Source of the DNA: Hepatocystis sp. ex Piliocolobus tephrosceles
Lineage: Eukaryota > Apicomplexa > Aconoidasida > Haemosporida > Plasmodiidae
Reading direction: 5' to 3'
Assembly (NCBI GenBank): GCA_902459845.2
Contig: CABPSV020000533.1
Location: 1-14,010, forward strand
Length of the DNA: 14,010 nt
Part shown: one piece after another, positions 7,277 through 14,010 of the stretch
How the letters are laid out: every line of letters starts with the position of its first letter
Position numbering within the stretch: position 1 is the stretch's first letter
Notes under the pieces: generated by a model
The model's input: the letters and a program-made list of their open reading frames with translations, nothing else
The model's database searches: none
Told to the model about the DNA's origin: nothing
Made by a program: the position numbers and the translations under genes

Positions 7277-10200
7277 CTATTTAGCTCTCCTCTTGTCAGC
7301 GTATTGTATCAATATTGGTCGTGACATATTTTCTTCAAGATTATTATTCTCCAACTGAGTTGGGAGTATAGGCTTTTGTAAAATATGTACATGTCCCATG
7401 TTTGCTAAATGTAAAGTAGTATAAAACAAAGTTGCTATATCATTTTTTGATTGTACATTTTTAATAATCATATCAAAAAAAATATAATTTATTTGTGTAG
7501 ATAATTTTTTATAATTGTCTAATAATTCTTTTGCTAAACAATCAAAGTCTTGATTCATATTTATATTAACATCTATATCTATTGCTACACTTGCACTTCC
7601 ATTTCTATATATGTCATTACTATTTTCTTCTAATAATTCACTTTCATTATATTTATTGAATATATTACTATTACTTAAGTTATTATTTAATGGAGTGGTT
7701 AAATGAGGATGTTCAACAGAATTACTATCTTTAAATTCCCAATTTAATTTATCACTTATCGTATTTATATTTGATATATCATCATTTGTATTAACATTTG
7801 TAACACTTGTAACACTTATATTATTATAAGGACTATTGTTATCTATATCTTCTTTACTTAATATCATACTTTTTGTCATTTGACTATCCAAAAACATCTT
7901 TGATTCGATAGTATCTTTAAAATTCATATCATTTAAATAATCAGTTTGAGATAACATTGGGTCCATTAAACTGGATCTATTTTTATAATCATTTGGATTC
8001 ATACTTGGATTGTTCATATCATAATCTATGTCATTGAATTGTTCTCTTACTTCTTCAAAATTCATATGATCATTATCATCTCGGCTTAGGTGGTCTCGAC
8101 CTAATTCATCTTGGCCTAATTCATCTTGGCCCAATTCATCTCCACTTAGTTCACCTCCATTTAGTCCCTTTCCCAAAGATAAAAACATGTCATTATCAAA
8201 CATAGGTTCATTTAAGTTATATAAAAAAAAATCATCGTTATAATCATCAGCAAGGCTATGACTTGTAGTAGTTTGGGAGACACTAGTGTCATCTCTACTT
8301 TCATCCTCAATCGAATATCTGTCATTTTTATGTTTAAACTCATAATAGTCATAATTTGGAGTTAATGGACAATTTAAACATTGTTCTAATATATGTTTTC
8401 TATCACTATGATTTGTTGAATAATATCCAAAATTTGTTTCCAATCTATAAAATTGCAAATGTTTTATATTTTTTTCATTAGTTGTATGCATATAAAAATA
8501 TTGATATAATGGATATTCTTTTTGTATCTTTTCACATATTTCATTTTGTATGCTATTAACCAAAAAGTTTTTATAATCTACACTTTCGTTTTTTAATATA
8601 CTTTTAAGTTGTCTATCTTTAATGATACAACTTTTATCAACCACATGTTTTTCTGTTTTTTTTTTTCTCATACTTGGTGTTGTAGTATTATTTCCATGTT
8701 TATTAAAAATAGCCAATTCATCCGTTTCTTTTTTCTCATTATCTGCAGTTTTTGAATCTTCTTTTTCGTTTGATTCATTATTTATAGTAGAACCATCCTT
8801 TATAGGTGTTACAGTAGCAAGCGTACCATTTACGTTTTCATTTACAACCGATCCCTTTTCTTCTTCTTCTTCTTTCTCTTCTACTTTCTGGTTTCCATCC
8901 TCCTTTTCATTCTCATCTAAACCAAGCAAAGCATTCAACTTTTGAATAAAAGCATCGTCATCTTTTTGATCAAAATAATCAAAATTATGATATGTTTCAT
9001 AATTTAATAAATTTGTAAAATCATTTTTTTTTGGTGCTTTCTTTTTTTTCATTAAACTGAACATACTTCCCATCATAACATTATTACTTCCACTATCATC
9101 AATATCATTAAAATTGTTTATATGCATTCTTTGTGTAAAATCTTGATGATGATAATTATTCATAAGATTTATATTATTTGGATCATACATGTTCATTGAA
9201 TTCATGTATGGATTAAAATTATAAAAATCATCTCCTCTTGGAGTTACCGAAGTACGAATCCTGTTACTATAACCTCCAACAAAGTTACTACCATACATAT
9301 TATCAAAACCAGTGGTTCCAAATTTTTGAAAATTGTTAGACATATTTAACCCGCCATTATTATTAACAAGATTTATCATATTTTCATTATTTATGTTATT
9401 ACTGTCAATACTTAATCTGCTTCGTTTCAAATCCAAACCAGGTTCATTTGGATGAACAGTAATATCATTAAATGGATTGTTCATTTGAAAAGTATTACTG
9501 TTGCTCATAACACTTGCCCGTTTATATTTATCATGTATAAAATTCATACTATTGTTCATACTATTGTTCATACTATTATTCATACTATTGTTCATACTAT
9601 TGTTCATACTATTGTTCATACTATTGTTCATACTATTGTTCATACTATTGTTCATACTATTATTCATGTTTTCACGTTCTGCACTATTGTACATATTCAT
9701 TGATAACGTATTACTATCATCCGTTTTATGTAAATCGTTCAAATCTAAATTGCTGTATTCACCTCCTAACATACTTTTTTCATTTAAACTGTTTTCCATA
9801 TTGTTAAAAGCATTTTTAGGAATCATATTATTTAGTAACGAATTATCTACATTTAAACTATCCATAAGATGAAAAGATTGTGATAAAGATTTATTTAAAG
9901 GTAAATTATCAAATTGATTTGATTGAATACTATTACGTGATACATAAGAACCATCTAATACATTTTCCATATCATATGAATGATAATTATTACTGTTCAT
10001 AATATTACTGTTCATAATATTATTGTTCATAAGATTATTGTTCATAAGATTATTGTTCATAAGATTATTGTTCATAAAATCATTATTATCGTTATCAAAA
10101 TTCATTGAATTAATACCAGATATATCCATAAGTAATTGATTATTCATCTCATTGTCGTTATATGAATCAATGTAATTATTATCTTCCACTCCAGCTATAC

Positions 10201-10843
10201 TAATTTCGTCCGCATTTAAAGAAAATCTTGATTTTCTAATACGAAAATCATCAAATACTGTTGGTATCATTATATTACTCAAATTAAGTGAACCTCTTTT
10301 TATATTCAAAGATGTTCTATTCAACCTTTTTTTATTATTATTATTCCCAGTTGTATCATCATTATTTTTATTACCTATTTTTCTTTTCCTTTTATCTTTC
10401 GAATTCATTAAATCGTTATCATCATCATCTTTACTTTTATACAAAGAAAATATTTTCCTTTTCAATAATTCATAATCCTGACCAATAAAATATAATTTCT
10501 TTTTATATATATTACAAACACCAATAAGTAAAAATGCAAAATTCTTAATAGTCAAATTGTTATTTTCAACTCCTTTACATATTTCTGTACATATCTTATT
10601 TAAATCACAATAAATCATAATATTCTTTTTTACTTTCTGTTTTTCAAAATATGCGTTCCATGCATAACACAATGAAGTATTTTTTAAAATACTATCATGT
10701 GGTACTATCTGCTTGTTATTATTACTACTATTGTTATGATGCTTATTGGGATGGTACTCTGTATCTATTTCTTCTCTTTCGAGTATACTCCTCGATCTTT
10801 TAATTCGGGGTTTCAAAATGTCAACGTTTCTTAATACATCCAT
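7277..10843 (-). CDS. Kleisin cohesin subunit, RAD21/SCC1/REC8 family
   Basis: A single uninterrupted 1,188-residue frame, ATG at 10843 in a favourable aaaaaaaaaATGG context, stop TAG at 7277-7279. Residues about 50-137 match the Rad21/Rec8 N-terminal domain that binds the SMC3 coiled coil: AWNAYFEKQKVKK corresponds to the family's 'vWlAahw.kkltk' segment and LLIGVCNIYKKKLYFI to its 'hLLlGvvrIy.rk..yl' helix. The last 80 or so residues match the C-terminal winged helix that contacts the SMC1 head (LFYTTLHLANMGHVHILQ, about 1139-1156). Kleisins close the cohesin ring around sister chromatids in the nucleus and are cut by separase. Unusual here are a basic 48-residue N-terminal extension (KPRIKRSRS, possible nuclear signal), an Asn-rich linker with three repeat arrays, and roughly double the length of human RAD21. 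A repeat-free island lies at 725-850. RAD21 and REC8 cannot be told apart from this sequence. Confidence 0.93.
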   Translation of the reverse strand: MDVLRNVDILKPRIKRSRSILEREEIDTEYHPNKHHNNSSNNNKQIVPHDSILKNTSLCYAWNAYFEKQKVKKNIMIYCDLNKICTEICKGVENNNLTIKNFAFLLIGVCNIYKKKLYFIGQDYELLKRKIFSLYKSKDDDDNDLMNSKDKRKRKIGNKNNDDTTGNNNNKKRLNRTSLNIKRGSLNLSNIMIPTVFDDFRIRKSRFSLNADEISIAGVEDNNYIDSYNDNEMNNQLLMDISGINSMNFDNDNNDFMNNNLMNNNLMNNNLMNNNIMNSNIMNSNNYHSYDMENVLDGSYVSRNSIQSNQFDNLPLNKSLSQSFHLMDSLNVDNSLLNNMIPKNAFNNMENSLNEKSMLGGEYSNLDLNDLHKTDDSNTLSMNMYNSAERENMNNSMNNSMNNSMNNSMNNSMNNSMNNSMNNSMNNSMNNSMNFIHDKYKRASVMSNSNTFQMNNPFNDITVHPNEPGLDLKRSRLSIDSNNINNENMINLVNNNGGLNMSNNFQKFGTTGFDNMYGSNFVGGYSNRIRTSVTPRGDDFYNFNPYMNSMNMYDPNNINLMNNYHHQDFTQRMHINNFNDIDDSGSNNVMMGSMFSLMKKKKAPKKNDFTNLLNYETYHNFDYFDQKDDDAFIQKLNALLGLDENEKEDGNQKVEEKEEEEEKGSVVNENVNGTLATVTPIKDGSTINNESNEKEDSKTADNEKKETDELAIFNKHGNNTTTPSMRKKKTEKHVVDKSCIIKDRQLKSILKNESVDYKNFLVNSIQNEICEKIQKEYPLYQYFYMHTTNEKNIKHLQFYRLETNFGYYSTNHSDRKHILEQCLNCPLTPNYDYYEFKHKNDRYSIEDESRDDTSVSQTTTSHSLADDYNDDFFLYNLNEPMFDNDMFLSLGKGLNGGELSGDELGQDELGQDELGRDHLSRDDNDHMNFEEVREQFNDIDYDMNNPSMNPNDYKNRSSLMDPMLSQTDYLNDMNFKDTIESKMFLDSQMTKSMILSKEDIDNNSPYNNISVTSVTNVNTNDDISNINTISDKLNWEFKDSNSVEHPHLTTPLNNNLSNSNIFNKYNESELLEENSNDIYRNGSASVAIDIDVNINMNQDFDCLAKELLDNYKKLSTQINYIFFDMIIKNVQSKNDIATLFYTTLHLANMGHVHILQKPILPTQLENNNLEENMSRPILIQYADKRRAK
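8081..8158 (-). repeat. 15-bp coding repeat (GQDEL pentapeptide) in the kleisin linker
   Basis: Four or five acidic units (GGEL-SGDEL-GQDEL-GQDEL-GRDHL) at residues about 896-921, 15 bp each (core cctaattcatcttgg on the plus strand). This is the only repeat array in the protein that is acidic rather than Asn/Met-rich. Confidence 0.88.
9545..9667 (-). repeat. 12-bp coding repeat (MNNS x10) in the kleisin linker
   Basis: Ten units of 12 bp (attgttcatact on the plus strand), nearly identical in DNA, encode Met-Asn-Asn-Ser at residues 393-433. Near-perfect DNA identity means recent expansion, so copy number probably varies between strains. Confidence 0.95.
9989..10075 (-). repeat. 15-bp coding repeat (MNNNL / MNSNI) in the kleisin linker
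   Basis: Six 15-bp units with Met codons at 9998, 10013, 10028, 10043, 10058 and 10073 encode MNNNL, MNNNI and MNSNI at residues about 257-285. Confidence 0.9.
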
Positions 10844-10894
10844 TTTTTTTTGTTGTTAAAATAAAAAAAATATGGTAATGTACAAATATTAAAA

Positions 10895-10921
10895 ATATAT
10901 ATATATATATATATATATATA
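10895..10921. repeat. (TA)n microsatellite in the kleisin upstream region
   Basis: A perfect AT alternation about 50 bp upstream of the kleisin ATG, so probably in its 5' UTR or core promoter. Confidence 0.9.
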
Positions 10922-11280
10922 AGGAAGCAACAGGATACAATGAGATGATAAAAAGGATTGCAAAACAATATAACCCGGTATAAACGCTTTTTTTTTTCTT
11001 TTAATAAATTTTTTATAAAATGATATTATACAATCTTAACACGAATTGTTGCAACAGTTTTATTTTTTTTTGCATCATTTGAAGAAATGCGAGTGTTTGA
11101 GTATAATTTGTTAGTTAATAATGTACATATATATATGCGTGTATGTAAAATGAGATAAATAAAAGCCAGTAAAAAGGATGCAATGTGCAGTACTAATACG
11201 TCAACATTTGCACTAATTCATAATAACACAATCTCGTAATGGAATGGGTTCATAATGGAACGAGCTCATTATTCATATGT

Positions 11281-11390
11281 ATTCTTATGTATTTTTATGT
11301 ATTCTTATGTATTTTTATGTATTCTTATGTATTTTTATGTATTCTTATGTATTTTTATGTATTCTTATGTATTTTTATGCATTTTTATGT
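11281..11390. repeat. 10/20-bp minisatellite (attcttatgt-atttttatgt)
   Basis: Eleven decamers. The first ten alternate strictly between attcttatgt and atttttatg(t/c), forming five 20-bp dimers, so the array grew by duplicating a dimer rather than a single decamer. Confidence 0.93.
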
Positions 11391-11541
11391 ATTCATATAT
11401 ATTCATATATATCCAATATATTCATATATATCCAATATATTCAATATATCCAATATATTCAATATATTAACATATATTCACATATATTCACATATATTAA
11501 CATATATTCACATATATCCAATATATTCACATATATTCATA
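11391..11541. repeat. Degenerate AT-rich repeat (atatattca / atatatcca)
   Basis: Irregular repeats of atatattca, atatatcca and acatattca with periods of about 10-13 bp, continuous with the preceding attcttatgt array and ending at a 13-A run. Confidence 0.85.
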
Positions 11542-11893
11542 ATGAAAAAAAAAAAAAAATATATTTATATTTAAAAAAATATATGTTTATAAAAATTATT
11601 ATAATTTTGTTCAAATCCATGTAAAAATAAAACAATAATAAATTAATATGCTGAAGTTATACATACATATATATATACAAATGCATATGCTTATGCATTC
11701 GCAAACACATACGCCATTTCATTTTGGAATATATGCAAATTTGATAATTAAATAAAAATTCATAATTTATTCAGACATTCATAAAAATTAACAGCTCTCG
11801 CAATCATATTTTATATTTAATGTACAATTAGTAGCTATAAAAAAAAAAAGCAAAATTTTTTAACATATTAAATTGTAAAAAAAAAAAAAAATA

Positions 11894-11900
<7 letters not shown>

Positions 11901-11928
<28 letters not shown>
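11901..11928. repeat. Poly(T) tract, 28 T
   Basis: A pure T run preceded at 11878-11890 by an A run and a short atatttaaaa spacer; the two runs could pair as a hairpin stem. Confidence 0.88.
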
Positions 11929-12071
11929 GTTATTAAAAATAAAAAATTAACAGATTGACATGTATATTATTCAAAATGTAGTAACGCAGAAATGTATCAT
12001 TTTTTTAATATTAATACTGATTAAGTGTAGTGTTTCATATTTATAGTTTGTTAAAAAAATTGTGTGGAGAA

Positions 12072-12073
<2 letters not shown>

Positions 12074-12102
<29 letters not shown>
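12074..12102. repeat. Poly(A) tract, about 29 A
   Basis: A pure A run in intergenic sequence; a 20-A run follows at about 12276-12295. Confidence 0.9.
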
Positions 12103-12375
12103 CAAGCTCACGCAAGTGCACATAAACATGCTAAACACGTACGCAAATACATAAGCGCGCGCGCATATATGAAAAAATGGTTGTGGTTGTATGCTTTTAA
12201 ATGTACATATATATATGAGCATACGCACATACATTGTTTGTATTTGTGTATGAATGCATGTTCAATTAATTTGTAAAAAAAAAAAAAAAAAAAAAGTAAA
12301 ATATATAATACATATATTTACCCATATAAGTATATATAAAATTGCCAATAGAATCTTGTAAAAAAACTGTTTTTA

Positions 12376-12462
12376 GGGGCAATTGTTTAGAGGGGGCTGT
12401 TTAGTGGGGATTGTTTAGTTGGGATTGTTTAGTTGGGATTGTTTAGTTGGGATTGTTTAGGG
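12376..12462 (+). repeat. 14-bp G-run minisatellite (gggattgtttagtt)
   Basis: Seven G runs of 3-5 bases start at 12376, 12392, 12406, 12421, 12435, 12449 and 12460, spaced 11-16 bp apart. The central units are exact (gggattgtttagtt); the left units are diverged and have longer G runs. All G runs are on the plus strand. A short C run (ctacccc) follows near 12493. Confidence 0.9.
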
Positions 12463-12620
12463 AGAGAAAAAAGATAATGTTGATAATCGCGCCTACCCCT
12501 TCTTGCTATTCTTATTTAATATTTCATACTTATTAAAATAGAGAAATAAACATAAGGTGTATTATTTTTACATTATTTTTTTATGTGTGATTTATTAAAA
12601 ATGCGCTCACATTAATTAAT

Positions 12621-12687
12621 GTATGTAAGTATGTATGCATGTATGTATGTATGTATGTATGTATGTATGTATGTATGTATGTATGTG
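12621..12687. repeat. (GTAT)n microsatellite
   Basis: About 65 bp of tetranucleotide gtat repeats, imperfect in the first 20 bp, then pure, grading into (TA)n. Confidence 0.93.
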
Positions 12688-12770
12688 TATATATATATAT
12701 TTCTATTTTTTCTATGTACATGTAGATGTACATTTGCTATATTTTTTTTTTAGACATGATTTCAAGTAGT

Positions 12771-12792
12771 AAAAAAAAAAAAAAAAAAAAAA
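12771..12792. repeat. Poly(A) tract, 22 A
   Basis: A pure A run. Confidence 0.88.
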
Positions 12793-13026
12793 CCTTTTCA
12801 GTTTTTATTAACGCATTTTTAAAAAACAAAGAATTTAAAAATTTATAAAATGTTTTATATAAAAAAAAAAAAAGAATTATGAGACGTAATATATATACCA
12901 TACACCTTCTTTTTTGTTTAAATTGTTTATTGTATAACCTATACATATACATATACATATATATATATATATATGTATATATGTACATACGCGTAAATTA
13001 TTCTACCCTTTTTAATATTAAAATTG

Positions 13027-13065
<39 letters not shown>
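13027..13065. repeat. Poly(A) tract, 39 A
   Basis: The longest homopolymer in the window. Its assembled length should be treated with caution, since runs of this size are error-prone in sequencing. Confidence 0.88.
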
Positions 13066-13066
<1 letters not shown>

Positions 13067-13635
13067 ATCACATTTTATTATTTTCAAAATAATAAGTCTC
13101 TAAAAATAATTTCAACACGAATCATTATTTTTATGCATGCTGATAAAATTAAAACTTTTTTAAATACTAAAAAATAAAAATCATAGCTGTATGCACATTT
13201 TGTATGTATCCTAGCAGCACAAAGTAGAAAAAAAGAAAAGAAAAAAGTGAGAAGAATAAAAAAAATGGGGTTGAGCAAAATTATACCATTTACAAATGTA
13301 ATTAAAATTAATTCATACGCTTTATAAATCTTTTCCTTACACTACCTTTTTTTTTTTTTTTTTCACCTTACATTTTAAACCATTGTGCGCGTAAGTTAAT
13401 GTATAAAACCATCATACACAAGTTGATGTTACATTTTTAATATATTTTTCAACATAATTTACAAAATAAACTTACTCATTTCTTATAATAACGGTTGTAA
13501 AGAACATTTTCAATTTTTAAAAACCAAAGAGTAACTGTGTTTTTTTTTTTTTCACTAACACTCTGGATGATTTATTTATTTAATAATAAAAAATAAATCA
13601 ATAAATAATAACCAAATTAAGTTAAAATTGTAAAC

Positions 13636-13758
13636 ATGTCGGAACAGAAAGAACATTATTACATCCAGTTCAACATAATTTGTGACATTTGTGTCATGAC
13701 TTTATGTTATATACATATATATGCATATATATTTTTTCCAATTTTAAATTCTACTTAA
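13636..13758 (+). other. Short ATG-started frame, possible first exon; unproven
   Basis: A 40-codon frame starts at an ATG in taaacATGTC context and reads MSEQKEHYYIQFNIICDIC before turning into AT-rich Tyr/Ile/Phe sequence and a TAA. The first 15-20 codons have a hydrophilic, protein-like mix and fewer A/T than the flanks. I do not recognise the peptide. No strong donor site (GTAAGT/GTATGT) is seen after it, and the 250 bp that follow are poly(A) and a minisatellite. It would be divergent to the kleisin. It may equally be chance. Confidence 0.12.
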
Positions 13759-13878
13759 TTAATGCATATTTATAAACAAAAACATGGCGTCTCAATGCAT
13801 TTTTTAAAGTAGTATGCTAGTGACATGCCTGTTCGAACATAAAAAAAAAAAAAAAAACATAAATAAATCAAAAAAGAA

Positions 13879-13880
<2 letters not shown>

Positions 13881-13912
<32 letters not shown>
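13881..13912. repeat. Poly(A) tract, 32 A
   Basis: A pure A run directly joined to the 17-bp gccaaataaag minisatellite. Confidence 0.9.
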
Positions 13913-13913
<1 letters not shown>

Positions 13914-14010
13914 CCAAATAAAGAAAAAAGCCAAATAAAGAAAAAAGCCAAATAAAGAAAAAAGCCAAATAAAGAAAAAAGCCAAATAAAGAAAAAAGCC
14001 AAATAAAGAA
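13913..14010. repeat. 17-bp minisatellite (gccaaataaagaaaaaa), running off the right edge
   Basis: Five complete identical 17-bp units from 13913 and a sixth cut by the window end after 13 bases. The units are identical in sequence, so the array is young. Its true length is unknown. Confidence 0.95.

Larger units (their letters stand above)
10844..14010. other. Upstream region of the kleisin; no supported gene
   Basis: This should contain the kleisin 5' UTR and promoter (transcription runs leftward). I find no long coding frame on either strand: open frames here are repeat-derived (YVFLCIFM at about 11240-11625) or poly(A/T)-derived. Apart from the repeats listed separately, 10930-11270, 11560-11900, 11930-12070, 12105-12270, 12470-12620, 12800-13020 and 13070-13870 are AT-rich with short A/T and (TA)n runs. 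The segment 13636-13758 has a short ATG-started frame described separately. Confidence 0.7.

Noticed and set aside
11239..11624. Plus-strand frames reading YVFLCIFM and YIQYIQ
   Set aside because: Repeat-derived from attcttatgt and atatattca arrays.
12116..12121. GTGCAC, matching the AP2-I binding motif, about 1.27 kb upstream of the kleisin
   Set aside because: A single six-base match without a second site or conservation data; expected by chance in several kilobases.
13134..13140. TGCATGC, and CGCATGCA near 5862, resembling AP2-SP/AP2-EXP motifs
   Set aside because: Short isolated matches far from either start codon; not enough to call regulatory sites.
13568..13600. AT hairpin (tgatttattt / aaataaatca, 10-bp stem) considered as a terminator or small RNA
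   Set aside because: A pure-AT stem is expected by chance at this composition, and no box C/D or other RNA motif accompanies it.

Overview
The window looks like nuclear DNA of an AT-rich malaria parasite (Plasmodium or a close relative). This rests on the extreme A+T content, long poly(A)/poly(T) runs, (TA)n tracts, multi-kilobase intergenic gaps, and intron-poor proteins filled with Asn/Asp/Lys-rich low-complexity sequence and in-frame tandem repeats. The species cannot be fixed from the sequence alone.

There are two convincing genes, both on the minus strand and in tandem. (1) Bases 1-3677 hold the N-terminal 1,225 codons of a very large low-complexity protein. Its ATG is at 3677 and the frame stays open to the left edge, so the 3' end is missing. 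I do not recognise it firmly. It has several short stretches resembling degenerate BRC (RAD51-binding) repeats, so a BRCA2-like identity is a testable guess, not a call. (2) Bases 7277-10843 hold a complete single-exon kleisin, a RAD21/SCC1/REC8-family cohesin subunit of 1,188 residues. The SMC-binding N-terminal domain and C-terminal winged-helix signature are recognisable and are separated by a huge Asn-rich linker.

Bases 3678-7276 (between the genes) and 10844-14010 (upstream of the kleisin) hold no gene I can support. They carry homopolymers, (TA)n microsatellites and about ten unrelated minisatellites with units of 10-20 bp. Several of these abut a homopolymer. Two G-rich islands stand out against the AT background: one just past the kleisin stop codon on the coding strand, and a 14-bp G-run minisatellite at 12376-12462. 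One 40-codon ORF at 13636-13758 is slightly less AT-rich than its surroundings and could be the start of a divergent gene, with weak support.

If the BRC-like reading of the left gene were right, the window would pair a cohesin kleisin with a recombination mediator. Nothing in the sequence shows that they work together. I see no mobile element, CRISPR array, rRNA or tRNA.
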